DNA of 64,000 bases, from positions 1,054,001 through 1,118,000 of the forward strand of contig JAVTVJ010000566.1 in NCBI GenBank assembly GCA_034509425.1, in the 5' to 3' direction. A model generated the notes under the pieces. It was not told the DNA's origin and did no database searches. It was given only the letters and a program-made list of their open reading frames with translations. Below are positions 25,726 to 37,574 of this stretch, piece after piece (the first letter of the stretch is position 1; each line of letters begins with the position of its first letter). The position numbers and the translations under genes are program-made. This DNA comes from Eopsaltria australis. Lineage: Eukaryota; Chordata; Aves; Passeriformes; Petroicidae.

Positions 25726-26779
25726 GGAACAAACACATTTCATTCCTCTGTCACAAACAGCATAATGGAAAATTCAAATATAAATATTTTGTTCTGGTTT
25801 CCTTCTATTGCTTCTTCAGAGCCAAGTTGTAATTAGGGGGAAAAAAGAATTTAAAGGGGGGGGTTAATCAGAGTTTGAGTGGTTCAAAGTTTAGACCCTG
25901 CATTTATGGAACTACAGAGATCTGACATAATTCCTTGGAATCCATCCTGCACCTTTCCCCACAAGTGATCACATTCAGAGGTTGTATAAAATCATTTTCC
26001 TCATAAAAATTGTTGCCTTGGTTAGGAGGAAACCTAACCAAGGTGTTAGTTAACCTGAATTCTTAGTTTGGACAGATTTCACTGTTTCACTGAAAATATC
26101 TGCAAGTTTTTGGAACCAAATCCAGTATTAAAAAAAAATAAAATTAAAAGCTGTTCAGGTAATTCCAGTTAAATTTGAGTAATTTTGCAGACATTAGGTT
26201 GAATCAAGTCACATTTTACAAATATTAAAATACCCATCAATTTGCAAACAAATCCAATATTTTCTGTGTTACAAGGACAAGGATCTTCTGCTCTTTCCCC
26301 TGTCAGTAAGTTATAAAGTTATGAGTTATAAATCAGTGAAATATAAGTTATAAAATCATTTACAAGAAAGGCAGTCTGATTTCAGCTGAGGGATTTGGAT
26401 CCCACATCTTTGGGCCTTGGTTTAAGGAAAATCAATTGCTAATGAGAAAAAAAAATAATCCCAGCTCTAATAAACCTGCCACAACAACACTCACCCAGCA
26501 AGCAAAGCAAACTGCACTCAGACTCACAAGAATATTTTTAGAATAATATTCTCTCTGCTTTTTAGAGGAATTAAAGCAGCTCAGGCTTCAATTCCTGTAA
26601 GTGAGGCCATTTCAGCACATTTGAAATGGATTCACCTCCCAGACAACAAATGCAGATCTGGATGGCAATTAGTGATTTGAAGCTCATTAAGGTACCTGAT
26701 CTGTGTCACGTTCCCGCAGCAGTTTCTTTCTGCAATGTCTGCTAACTCCAGAAAGAATTTGCATTACAAGGTAGTGATT

Positions 26780-26912
26780 GGTCTGGGGAGAAAGGGACCT
26801 TAAATCCCACCCCTGCCATGGGCAGGGACACCTCCCACTGTCCCAGGCTGCCCCAAACCCTCCCCAGCCTCACCTTGGGCACTGCCAGGGATCCAGGGGC
26901 AGCCACAGCTTT
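26780..26912 (-). mobile_element. CR1 LINE fragment, reverse
   Basis: GACCTTAAATCCCACCCCTG, CCATGGGCAGGGACACCTCC and CAGGGATCCAGGGGCAGCC follow one another as in an inverted CR1 3' end. A second copy of the same region begins about 140 bases further on. Confidence 0.85.
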
Positions 26913-27044
26913 TTAGTTTGAAGCAAAATAACCAACCATACCTGCAGCAGAAGATGAGAACAAATGGATAAACAGCTCAGATTTCCTGGGGAGCAGAGCA
27001 GTGAGCACATCTCTGCTTATAGGAAATGTCTGAATAAGGCAGGA

Positions 27045-27552
27045 AATCACAGAATCATCAGGGCACAGAATGGTCTGGGTTGGAAGGACTTCAAAGCTCA
27101 TTTCCTGCCACCCCCTGCCATGGGCAGGGACACCTTCCACTCTCCCAGGCTGCTCCAAGCCCTGTCCAGCCTGGCCTTGGACACTGCCAGGGATCCAGGG
27201 GCAGCCACAGCTTCTCTGGGCACCCTGTGCCCACCCTCACAGGGAACAATTCCTGCCCAATATCCCAACTAAACCTGTTCCCTGTCAGTTTGAAGCCATT
27301 TCCCCTTGTTCTGTCACTTGTAAATAATCCCTCTCCATGTTTCTTGTAGCTCCTTCAGACCCTGCAAGGCCACACTGAGGTCACCCCAAAGCTTCTCCTC
27401 TCCAGGCTGGACAATTCTCCCATTTTTCCCTCCCAGCAGAGCTGCTCCATCCTTCTGCTCCTCCTGGAGCCTCCTCTGGGCTCTCTCCAGCAGCTCCAGG
27501 TCCCTCCTGTGCTGGGGCAGCTCTGCAGGTGGGGTCTCACCTGAGCAGGGTA
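27045..27552 (-). mobile_element. CR1 LINE fragment, reverse, ~500 bp
   Basis: Starts with AATCACAGAATCATCAGGGC (the inverted 3' tail), then GGTTGGAAGGACTTCAAAGC and CCATGGGCAGGGACACC. It extends upstream through CCTTGTTCTGTCAC, CCTCTCCAGGCTGGACAA and GGGGTCTCACCTGAGCAG. This is the longest CR1 piece in the window. A minus-strand frame of about 100 codons (near 27314-27622) falls mostly in it but belongs to the CR1 3' non-coding part, so it is not called. Confidence 0.9.
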
Positions 27553-27577
27553 AATGGGTTTTGTTCAGGTTGTTACC

Positions 27578-28283
27578 AGGGCTCACAAGGGTAAAAAGCA
27601 CACAAAAACTACCCAGTGTCACAGGAGGAAAGATAAAATTAACAATATCAAAAGAACATCCTGGCTTTTGCTGAAGTGGGAGGAAATTATTATCCAGGAC
27701 TTAAATTTTTACAATTTCTCTTTGAGATGTGAACCAGACAAGCCTGTACCCATTGCCTGCAGTGTGATTTTGTGAGGCAGAAAAAGCCAGGCTGGAATCC
27801 AGCTTCACCTCAATGCATCCTCTGGCTCAAGGAAAACCCAGGGAAAGTGGATTAGGGATGTGAAAAAGAAACTCAGGAGTGTTCTGATCACCAGGGCTCA
27901 CAAGGGCAAAAAGCACACGAAAATTATCCAGTGTCACAGGAGGAAAAATAAAATTAACAATATCGAATCCAGACAAGAAATAAAGTATAGTTACAGGCAG
28001 GGGGGATGCAAATAATCCAGCTGGCACGTGTGCAGCTATAAAGGGCACCCTGGATTTTGCTAAAGTGGGAGGAAATTATTATCCAGGACTTAAATTTTTG
28101 CAATTTCTCTCCGAGATGTGAACCAGACGAGCCTGTACCCATTGCCTGCAGTGTGATTTTGTGAGGCAGAAAAAGCCAGGCTGGAATCCAGCTCCACCTC
28201 AAAGCATCCTTTGGCTCAAGAAAAACCCAGGGAAAGTGGATTAGGGACTGAAAAGGAAGCTCAGGAGTGTTCTGTGCCAGGAT
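27578..28283. repeat. Two-copy tandem duplication, 315-bp step
   Basis: AGGGCTCACAAGGG occurs at 27578 and 27893. Both copies run through GTGTCACAGGAGGAAA, GTGGGAGGAAATTATTATCC and GCCTGTACCCATTGCCTGC to CAGGGAAAGTGGATTAGGGA. The second copy carries a ~65-bp insert near 27970-28045. The first copy abuts the end of the preceding CR1. Confidence 0.9.
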
Positions 28284-28887
28284 CAGCCCCACAGCATTGA
28301 CCAAGCTCCAGGTTGTTCCTAAAACCACCCCATGAGGGATACCCAACCCACACCTCTGCAAAATCAACATTAAACCCACTCTGCACTGCCACAGGTTTTA
28401 TATTCCACGTGGAAATGGGGCAGAAGGGAAAATGTAATTAGGAACCAATAATCAAGAGAGTGAAAAATGAGTGGGAGAAGTAGTAAGGGCAAATTATTAA
28501 ATATCGTATATATTATCTATAATCACTGACTTGCAATCATAAATTCATACACCTGGTATTTGTTTCTGATCCTGCCTTCTTAGGAAGAAACTTGAATGTG
28601 AAAAAGAGGATGCCCTAAGGGGAAAAATAATGTGGAGAATGACCACATTTATTCATGTTTGATTTTTTAATTTCCCTTGGAGAACTGAGCTCCAGAATTC
28701 CCCGGAGATGAACTTGGGATTTGTGAGGAATATTGCACAGGAAACGCAATCAGCTCCTGTTCCTTCCTCCTAAAACCACCTCAGAGGAGTCTGAAACATG
28801 TCATAAATAAGTGAGCTCTCCTGTCAGGCCCAGATCACTCCCTACATGATTAATTCTGAATTTATCATCCAGAAATAATGGGGTTTT

Positions 28888-28940
28888 TTTATATATATTA
28901 ACAAATAATTATATTAAGATATATATATATATAAACATGT
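28888..28940. repeat. AT-rich/(TA)n stretch
   Basis: Runs of TATATATA near 28891-28898 and 28920-28933. Confidence 0.75.
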
Positions 28941-30688
28941 ATATTGTACACACATGCACATCCAGGACATGCTGGATTTCTTGAGGCAAGGACTCTGGCA
29001 ATTTTCAGGATGAAAATTTTTTCAAAAACTTCTTCATGAAGAAAGAAGCAACTTCAATGAAGGAAGAAGAGGAAGAAGCAACTTTTCATCCCTAAACCTC
29101 CAAGGAATTTGTGGAAACAGCTCAGTTTCTCTTCGCTGAATTCAGTCAAGGCCAAATTCAAATTTCAGCTCCTCCAGGTCTCTCCAGGATCTAAAATAAT
29201 TTCCTTTCCTCTCACCACTGGCCCCCTGCCAGTGCAAACCAATTGAATGTTCTCATTTCCACCACCTTCCTCCAATACAAAGGCACAAAACATAATTTGG
29301 TTTCCCTTATCTTGAACATAGAAATCTTTCTTCTTCCTTCACAGAACACAGTTACCAAACATTAATATCTTCCCTAAATACCTAAAACTTGGGACTTTTG
29401 AGCAGGAAAAGTGAAGTTTCTCAAGATTACACATTCCCCCAGATTGCTTTTCAGGACATGAAGGATTTTCTAGTATCAATAAGAACCAGATTTAAATAAA
29501 TATTTTAAAAATGTGAGCACCAGACTGTGGCTTATGAGCAGTTTAATGTGGTTTATGGGTGGCTTAATGGCTAAAAAGAGCTCTGTGGTTCACTAAAAAA
29601 ACACTTGTGTGTTTTAAAAAAAGCATTTCTCTATCAGTTCCTGGTGTGGAAGGAGCCTCACCTTTCAGCTGCAGCTAAAAACAGATCCATCTCCTGCAGA
29701 CAGATGGAATTAGAAAAGAGCAGAATCCTCTTCCTGGACAGTTCATGTTCATCCACAGAGACAATCAACTCCTATTGTTTAAAATTCATGGGCAATTTCC
29801 CACCTTAACAGCTCCAGGGTGGAGGCAAGAACATAAAAATTGCCATATTTATCATATCAAATGTGATTTATCATATCAAAATAACATTTTTGTTACATCA
29901 ATGTAAAGCCACCATTCACTCAACACCATCAGAAATAAAGGCACAAAAATATTTTACATAAATATTTTTAAATACTGAATTTTAAATATATATATATTTT
30001 TTTTAGTAAATAAGCAATTGGATTGATTGGAAACGGCAAAGGCCAGGATTTCTGGAAATCTCCAGCAGATCTTAGAAGCTCAAAAGCAGAGATGCTGGAA
30101 TAGTCCTTGGCAGAAGCATTAGTAAGAATAATGTGTTTATGTGGTGGCTGAACACTAGAAAGCACAAACAAACCAAAAAAAAACCCAAATAAACTCACCC
30201 CAAAGCTGCTCCCATTCTTTACAAAAATTAAAAAAAGAAAACTGCGTAGTCACAGATTTAAAAATAAAACAGGGTTATTTTAGTCCCTTCCTTTCAGGAG
30301 CTTCCACAATGCTTCCAATGTTTTGGAAACTGATTTTTCTTGTCTCAGTCCGCAAAAAAATTAAACTCATCTCCATTGGAGAAAATTCTTCATATCAACA
30401 TCCGTGCATGGAAAAATGGAAATATTTTCAGTAGGAAATATTGGCTTTGATTGCATTAGAAAATTGAATCAGGTTCATTTATTTGTCATTAATCACGGAT
30501 GTGACCTTTCAGATTTTGGGCTGTGTTCTGTTCACAGCAGAAGAGTTGGAGGGTCTGGAAGGAGGATCATTTGTGTTTTCACCAGAGATTCAGCCTCTAC
30601 CCTTTGTATCTCTACGTGGAAAAGCTCAGAATGAATTGAAAGGCACCAAAGAAATGAATGACAGTGAAATTTTGTCCAGCTTGTTCTG

Positions 30689-31182
30689 GATTTATTTTAT
30701 GGTGTTAAAAAATGTTCAAACTGTTTCCAGGCTGCCTTTCTCCAACCTCCATTCCCAAAAAAAACCTCCAAAGGACTGATTAAACAGATATTTTGTCCAG
30801 CTTGTTCTGTGACTCAATCCCATCCCCATGACCATCCCAGTTTGTGCCCTGACAGAGTTCCCTGGCTCACAGCTGCCCCCAAACCCCACAAAGAGATTTA
30901 AACCACAGCTGGAAACAGCGGGTTCAGGATGAAAGGAGACTTTCTCACACCAAAAATTCTTTTCATATTTAAACTTGATAACTAAAACAGCATCTTTACA
31001 GGCATTTGTAATGGCACTTTCTTAGCTTTATTCCCCTGGTTAAAATGTGAGAGGTTTGTTAAACATATACAGGGGCATGATAGATTTATTTAATGGTGTT
31101 AAAAAATGTTCAAACTATTTCCAGGCTTCCTTTCTCCAACCTCCATTCCCAAAAAAAACCTCCAAAGGACTGATTAAACAGT
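30689..31182. repeat. ~100-bp direct repeat, 394-bp step
   Basis: GATTTATTT followed by TGGTGTTAAAAAATGTTC and CCAACCTCCATTCCCAAAAA occurs at 30689-30787 and again at 31083-31182, ending in GGACTGATTAAACAG both times. TTTTGTCCAGCTTGTTCTG also repeats at about 30670 and 30790. Confidence 0.85.
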
Positions 31183-31269
31183 TTTCCATGATGACTACAA
31201 CCCTTTTTAGTGTTTTACCCCATAATCTCATTGATCCAGGGCCTGAACATCACATTAGGGGATCAGTGC

Positions 31270-31467
31270 AATACCTGAGTGACCCACACAGAGAGGAGAT
31301 GAAATTCCCACCCCTGAGGTGGTGGAATTCTCATCCCTGGAAGTTTCCTAAAATTAAACAAGGCCAGGGCTGGCCAGCTCCAGGAGGGGCACAAATCCCA
31401 CTGGGACAGAGTCTGGATTAGGTGACCTCCAGAGCTTCCTCCCAACCAACATTTCCATGAATTTCCT
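31270..31467 (+). mobile_element. Degenerate CR1-like fragment, forward
   Basis: GAGGTGGTGGAATTCTCATC and CCCTGGAAGTTTCCTAAAAT precede GGATTAGGTGACCTCCAGAG and CTTCCTCCCAACCAACATTTC, the order expected in an old CR1 3' end. It is more diverged than the other copies. Confidence 0.65.
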
Positions 31468-32584
31468 TTTGCAAAGCAGAGCCCATGCTCCCATCTCTGC
31501 CTGGAAAAGCTGGAATTGGGAGCTCAGGGTGGAACATCCCAGCTCCAACAGCATCCCCAACTCACTGGGAGATGGGAATGAGCGGAGCTTTCTGCCTCCA
31601 GCAGGCTCTGGATGCCTGGGAATGTTGAATGATTACACAGAGCCTTTGTCCCTCTCTGCTTCCTCCCCTGTTCCAGAACCAAACAGCAACACTCCTTTAT
31701 TTTATTTTTTTCCCCCTGCTTATGGTTAATAAATACTCAGCCCTCGTGACACGAGAGAGCCCTTTGAAGGAATAAAAAGCTGGTTCTTATCTCCCCTGGT
31801 TTATCTTTACTACGCAGTTTCTCTGACAGCAGCGTTTTATCCCCTTCCAGAATAAATCACTTGCCATAAGCACAAAGAAACGCTGAGATTATTTATGAAA
31901 GGAATCAATCTCCCCATTTATCAGGAGAAGGGCCTGCCAAAATCTGCACCACAAAAATCAGGCCATTTCAGCCTCACAAGCCAAGGTCTCAAATGTTTTC
32001 TGAAGATGACTATTTTGAGATTTCTAGGGAAGTTTTATCACATCATAGACCCCAAGGAGTGCAAATTCTGTTCATGTTCTCAGGAGCCAGCAGTTAAATT
32101 TTCCATGTGAATGTTCTTAACCCATGGATGAAAAACTGACCCCCAAATGGGCAGGAAGGAACTTAAACAGATTTCCCAAGGTACCTGGCATGTTGAAACT
32201 GTAATGGGAATTTTATATGGCCATCCCAGAGCTCTGATCTCAGAACCCAGCACTGTCCAAAACCCAGCAGACCACACGAAAAAAACCTGGAAAAAGGTAA
32301 AACCTGTGCTCTGAGAGAAGAACAGCTCCAAAATTGAAATAAAGTCAATATTGTAATAATTACAAAAAGACAGACAACCAAAAGAGAGAGAGATGAAGCA
32401 AATTCAACAGCCAGCTTTTCTATCAGAAAAATAAATTTGCTAATTGAGTTTAATGATATAAAGTGGTCTTCCAAATTGGCAATTTATGCACAATAATTTA
32501 ATAGTTTATGTGCATTGGAAGCAACAAGTCATGGATATCATTAAAGATTTCACTTTTGTTCTGCTCAGTCAGGAATAACCACAT

Positions 32585-32895
32585 AAATAAAAGTGAAAAT
32601 AAAAGTGAAAATAAAAGTGAAAATAAAAGTGAAAATAAAAGTGAAAATAAAAATAAAAATAAAAATAAAAAAATAAAAATAAAAATAAAAATAAAAATAA
32701 AAATAAAAATAAAAATAAAAATAAAAATAAAAATAAAAATAAAAATGAAAATTAAAATTAAAATTAAAATTAAAATTAAAATAAGTATGAATATAAATAT
32801 AAATGCAAATGTAAATTTAAATATAAATATAAAAACAAAAATAAATACAAATATAATTATAAATATAAATGTAAAAATAAATATAAAAATAAGTA
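32585..32895. repeat. Evolving A/T-rich array (12-mer, then 6-mer units)
   Basis: Begins with about five copies of AAAAGTGAAAAT, then about 16 copies of AAAAAT, then AAAATT copies, then ATAAAT-type units. The units change step by step along the array. The long + frame (K/I/N only) is an artefact. Confidence 0.9.
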
Positions 32896-32897
32896 TT

Positions 32898-32957
32898 TAG
32901 GGCATGGGTTGGACTCAATGATCTCATACAACCTAGTGATTCAGTGATTCTGTGAAA
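32898..32957 (+). mobile_element. CR1 3' terminus only, forward
   Basis: GGGTTGGACTCAATGATCTC is followed by ATACAACCTAGTGATTCAG and GTGATTCTGTGAA, the very 3' end of a CR1. It is flanked on both sides by AAATATAAATATAAAT. Confidence 0.8.
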
Positions 32958-33998
32958 TATAAATATAAATACAAAGTAAATATTATAATAACTGTGAAAA
33001 GAGAGACAACCAAAAGAGAGAGAGAGATAAAGCCAATTCAACAGGCAGCTTTCCAATCAGAAAAAAATTGTTGAGTTTAGTCTTTAAAAAGGGCAAGCTA
33101 TGCACAATGGTTTATGTGCATTGGAAGCAGCAAATCATGGATATCATTAAAGCCATAAAGTTTAGAGTTATTTTAAATACATGCTGGCAACAGAAAATTG
33201 CTTGCACCCAAAATAATCAATAAAAGAAAAAACAACCCCAGTGCATATTTTAGCTATCACATATTACTTTTGACATCAGGGGCATCAAAAATAACTCACA
33301 AAGCTTTACTTATCAGCATGGTTGGATTAATTTATTATTTATTATTAATTATTATTTTTATTATTTTTATTTTTATAAAGATGAATCTGCAGATGAAATT
33401 AAAAATCCACTTTAATAATTGCTTGCGGAACTCTGAAGTTTAATGGGCAGAATTAAAAACAAGAGCAGTGGGCATGCAGACATTTAATGAATATTTAAAC
33501 AAAGTTAAAAAACCCCGACAAACACTCAAACACTTGTGCTATTCTTAGCCTGTTGCTCAGTTTTCCCAAATAAAAAGTAATGGGGGTGTAAATCAAGAGG
33601 GCTCCATGTCACAAGCCACAATCCATCTGCTTTGTTTGAAATTCCAGCAGAGTTTGTTTGAAATGAGATCTCTTCAGAATCCTCCAGAAAAAGTGATTTA
33701 GGTTGGGAATTTTTCACAGGAAGCCTCAAAAGCTGCTAAATTTGTATGAGTAATTTGTGAAATTCTTATTTATAACCCTCTGTGAGCTCGTTGGTAACAT
33801 GTTGTGACAAATTTTGTAGCCTTGCCTGGCGATATAAATTACAATTTCAAAATAAACACAGAGCTCTGGACAGGAGACAAGAGAGATGAGACGATTTTAT
33901 CCCCCAAACTCCTTCTAGTGACAATTCTCTCTCAGCAGAGTGTCCTGGGGACAATGGGATCCTTAGGGACATCAGGAAGAGCATTCCCAGCAGGTCAG

Positions 33999-34112
33999 GG
34001 AGTGACCCTGCCCCTCTGCCCAGCACATCTGGAGTGACCCTGCCCCTCTGCCCACCCCTGGGGGCACATCTGGAGTGACCCTGCCCCTCTGCCCAGCCCT
34101 GGGGGCACATCT
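33999..34112. repeat. 41-bp minisatellite inside a CR1
   Basis: GGAGTGACCCTGCCCCTCTG starts at 33999, 34031 and 34072. The last two units are 41 bp and include CCCTGGGGGCACATCT; the first lacks nine of these bases. Confidence 0.9.
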
Positions 34113-34310
34113 GGAGGGCTGTGTCCAGCTCTGGCTCCTCAGGACATGGGGACAGGGAGCTCCTGGAGCAGGGCCAGCGCAGGCTGTGAGGATGAGGAGG
34201 GTCTGGAGCATCTCAGTGCCCAGGGAAGGCTGAGGGAGCTGGGGCTGCTCAGGCTTGAGAGGAGCCCCAGCTGAGCCCCTGTGGGCACTTCCAGCCTGAC
34301 CCAATCTGAG
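33999..34310 (+). mobile_element. CR1 LINE fragment, internal part, forward
   Basis: After the minisatellite come GTGTCCAGCTCTGG, GGTCTGGAGCATCTC and GGCTGAGGGAGCTGGGGCTG, then CTCAGGCTTGAGAGGAGCCC. This order matches the CR1 region just upstream of the 3' end. No intact coding frame. Confidence 0.75.
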
Positions 34311-34816
34311 ATTCTGATTTACTTTGGTGCTTTCCATATAAATGCAAATCCCAAAGTTCTACCTCGAGCAGCACAAAGCCCCTGGCACTCTAAAGGAGGT
34401 CAAATCCAGTTTGGAACAAAAGTTTGCTGGAAGACAGGAACATCTCCCAGCAACACTTGAGCAGGGGTTCAAGGCCTCCAGTCCATCTCTGGTTGTGCTT
34501 GGAGAAAACCATGCCTGGATGGAAGAGGTCCAAAGGAGAATAAACACAGGCAGCAGTTGCAGATCGGTGTTGTACGAAAATTATAAACATCCCTGATTTA
34601 CAGAGCTCTTCCAAAGAACCCACCTAAAACCTGCTTGCACTTAGCAAAGAGGTCAAACAGCGAAGGAGACAGCAGGAAATGCTGCAGAAGTGAAGCCAAA
34701 CATCATTGGGTGGGCATGGCCGGGGAGCACACAAGTTGTTCTTCAGGTCCTGTGTAACAGGCACGAGCAGGAAAGGATATTCAGCTCTCGCAGAATTTTC
34801 CAGGTAATTTTCTCTC

Positions 34817-35058
34817 AGCACAGAATCCCAGGATGGCTCAGGCTGGAGGGAACCACAGGGGCTCAGCTGGTGCCACCTCCCTGCTCCAGCCGGGCCATCC
34901 CAGGCTGCATGGACAGGATTGTGGGCACACAGCCCTGGAATATCCCCAGGGAGGGACACTCCAAACCCTCCCTGCTCAATCTGTTCAGTGGGCACTGCAC
35001 AGGGAATAATTTCTGCGTCCAGTCCAGGTGGAATTTCTGGGTTCAGTTCCTCCCTGCT
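34817..35058 (-). mobile_element. CR1 LINE fragment, reverse
   Basis: ACAGAATCCCAGGATGGCTC and AGGCTGGAGGGAACCACAGG, then CACTCCAAACCCTCCCTGC and GGGCACTGCACAGGGAATAA. This resembles an inverted, diverged CR1 3' portion. Confidence 0.7.
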
Positions 35059-35829
35059 GCCTCTTTTCCTATTTCACTGAGCAGAGCCTGGTCCCTGCTC
35101 TGACACCCAAGCTAAAACCTGTTTAGAAACTGAGCTTGTCATCATTGCAATGGACAGGGAATAATTCAAAAGCAGAAAGATCACCTCTGTAGCACCAAAA
35201 AAGGAGTTAATGGCTATAACTTGCACTTTTTGGCAATGCATATGATCCTCTTAGGCTGAGGGCAGGAACACGGGGATTTCCTGTATTTTCTTGTTTGCTC
35301 ACAGTGGGGAGGAATTGTGCAAAGTTTACAAGTCCTCTTCAGCAGTTTCACTGACTATGAAGTTACCAAGTGCCCGACAATGCTGTTTGCAAAAACACCA
35401 TTACACAAATTCTTCGTGACTTACTTAACAAAATCCCCCTTTGAATCCACGGACAGTCTTGTGCAACACATTTCTAAACATTTTTAAAAATGAGGGAAAA
35501 ATAAACATGATCGTGAAGAAATGAATGAAGAGTGGTGAGTGAGTTGAAAAACAATCCTCCAAACCTCTGCGTGCATGTTTAACACGGAGCAGATACACTG
35601 GACCTACGTGCATCATATAAATACAAGTTTAGCTAAATATGCAATATTGTGTTACACATTTGGGATTTTCCAGGTCTTAAAGTTGTGTAAGGCAGCTCCA
35701 CTGAAAGAAACTCCAGGTTCTGCTACTTCAGAGCTGTTATAAGGGACTAGTGACAGCCCCGTGAGTGATGAGGGCTGGGATGATCCCAAAGCAGGATGTG
35801 GTGTCTGATCCTCCGCAGACTCCGGGTTT

Positions 35830-36345
35830 ACCTCAGCTGAACCCCCGCGTCACCTCCTCCCCTCTGCAGCCAGCTCAGATCGCCGCAGGTCCGAGCCACA
35901 CCCGGGGCTCTCCGGCGGGCGGGGAGAGCGGAGCCGCGGGCAGCGGAGCGGGCACAGCCGGGCTCAGCCCCGGAGAGAGGGGGACATCTCTCCGCAGCCT
36001 CCCGGAGCTCCGGGGCGGGACGGGGCCGGGCATCCCAGCGCATCCACCGCCTCTCATCCCATCCACCGCCTCTCATCCCATCCACCGCCTCCCATCGCAT
36101 CCATCGGATCCATCCCATCGCATCCACCGCTTCCCACTGCATCCCATCGCATCCATCCCATCGCATCCGCCGTATCCATCCCATCGCATCCATCGCATCC
36201 CACCCATCGCCTCCCACCGCCTCCGCCGCGTCCCGGCCGGCCCTGCCCAGCCCAGTCCCGGGCAGGAGGAGCGGCTCCGCCCGGCCCCGCTGCCCGAGCT
36301 GCCGGATCCTCTCCCCGCTCTCCTCCTCGATTCGGTGAGTGAACA
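35830..36345 (+). promoter_or_regulatory. CpG island, candidate HRH1 promoter and first exon
   Basis: This is the first strongly GC- and CpG-rich stretch in the window, standing out against AT-rich flanks. It contains GC-box-like words (for example GCTCCGCCCGG near 36270) and ends in a strong splice donor: exon ...GATTCG, then GTGAGT with GT at 36335-36336. The next gene downstream on this strand is HRH1, whose coding exon needs a spliced 5' leader. I therefore infer this is its promoter with an untranslated first exon ending at 36334. It could instead serve a non-coding RNA. Long frames on both strands here come from base composition and the CATCC repeat. Confidence 0.6.
36035..36215. repeat. 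CATCC-based degenerate minisatellite in the CpG island
   Basis: Repeated CATCCCATCGCATCCACCGC-like words, with 5- and 10-bp sub-periods, inside the GC-rich region. Confidence 0.85.
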
Positions 36346-37574
36346 GCGGCGGGGAAAGAGGGAAGCGGGAGGGATTTGAGGATTTGGAGGCTGGGGGAGC
36401 GCTGGCGGCTTAGCGGAACTCGCTCGTCTCGGCTGAGGCTGCGAGAGGAGCGGGGGAGGAAAGCAAACAGGAGCAGCACAACTCACCAACAATCACACTC
36501 TGCTTTTGGGAACTCTCCCGCAGCATTAACTGGGAGCCCTTGGCAGACGTTGGCTGCTCCTTACCCGGCTCATCACAGCCCGGAGCAGCAAAGGGGGGCG
36601 CGGAGCAAAGGGTCTCCCAAAGGGGCAGAAATGGATGAAAATTGAAGAAAAGTCCCCAAAGTGCATCAATACCCTGCAGGAAGCTCAGCTGTAGGACACC
36701 TCTCCCAGCTGCGGATCCAGCAGCTCCAAAGGCTCCCGGGTTTGCCCCGTGCCCCCGGAGCCGCTGCGGGTCAGCCCAGAGCACGGAGGGGATGCTCGGA
36801 TGGAAATGGGAAGGAAGGGAAGGGAAGCAGATGGATCAAGTCCAGATTCTCCATTGTACTCGGTGGCCACACTTGAATGAAGATGGCTCGGGGGAGTTCC
36901 TGTCTGCCCGCACAATATTCATGCTCTCGTTTCGAGCATCTTTGTGGTGAGGGAAGGGAAGGGAAGGTGGCTGGGAAAACAGGCAGGGAGGGGCTGGTTC
37001 CTCGTTTTAAGGGAGAACAGTGGCTTGGCTGGAGAAAGAGGAAGAGAAAGAACTTAAACCCTTCTGAATACAATTGTGCTCTTGCGAGGAAAAATCGTAA
37101 ATGCGTTATTTTCATATGGATCTTTTCTCAAATACAAGCCCAGCACATCCTGAGGGGGCTGACCCTATAGCAGGGACATAACCTGCCCTAAACCTTATCC
37201 CACTCTTGAGGAGCCCTTCCCAGGCTTGCCTTTAGACAGGAATGATGGAGAGGAATCGGAATTCTTGGATAAGCTGCTTTTAAAGTGTTTACTTGCAAGG
37301 CACCAGCCTCTCTCACTGGAAGAGACCCTGTGCCCCTTTTCTGTCTGCTTAATCCAACAAAAAGTATTAAAGCTGCCTGGAAATAAAAAAAAAAGGTGCT
37401 TGTTTAAGCCAGATGTGTATTTCTAGAAAGGAAAAACTTTGTATTTTCAATGAGTTATTGCTAAAATATGAAGGAACTCATACTGTTACAGTAAGTTCAC
37501 CAGATGTTTGAAGAGACTGATGTGTTCCAAGTGAAAGGTGAAAAAAATAAGTGACCCAAAATAAACCTTTTAGT

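Larger units (their letters stand above)
32350..33155. repeat. Duplicated block split by simple repeats and a CR1 tail
   Basis: GACAACCAAAAGAGAGAGAG through CAATTCAACA/GCAGCTTT to TTGAGTTTA, then TTTATGTGCATTGGAAGCA and ATGGATATCATTAAAG, is present at about 32370-32550 and again at about 33003-33153. Simple repeats and a CR1 3' tail lie between the copies. Confidence 0.85.
1..35800. other. Gene-poor flank, no coding gene recognised
   Basis: No open reading frame in this stretch resembles a known protein, and none shows a consistent exon chain with matching splice phases. The longest frames coincide with simple repeats, CR1 fragments or A/C-rich tracts. The individually listed repeats account for part of it. 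The rest (for example 1200-2220, 3400-6000, 9030-10660, 14970-16780, 17260-20150, 21510-22840, 28290-30660 and 35060-35800) is unremarkable AT-rich DNA in which I see nothing definable. Known avian gene order suggests this lies between SLC6A11 and HRH1, but nothing in the sequence proves it. Untranslated exons or enhancers of HRH1 could be hidden here. Confidence 0.75.

Noticed and set aside
27314..27622. 102-codon minus-strand frame with helical look (ELLERAQRRLQEEQ)
   Set aside because: Falls mostly in the 3' part of a CR1 element, a repeat by-product seen in many CR1 copies. It has no catalytic motif and runs past the CR1 edge.
32508..32900. 130-codon K/I/N-rich frame
   Set aside because: Translation of AAAAAT-type simple repeats.
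34342..34596. 84-codon + frame (LEQHKAPGTLKEVKSSLEQ)
   Set aside because: Plausible-looking composition but no recognisable family, splice context or promoter; it lies beside a CR1 fragment.
35765..36492. Frames of 129-204 codons on both strands near 36 kb
   Set aside because: They are driven by the CpG island and the CATCC repeat (HRIHR/WDAMD-type peptides).
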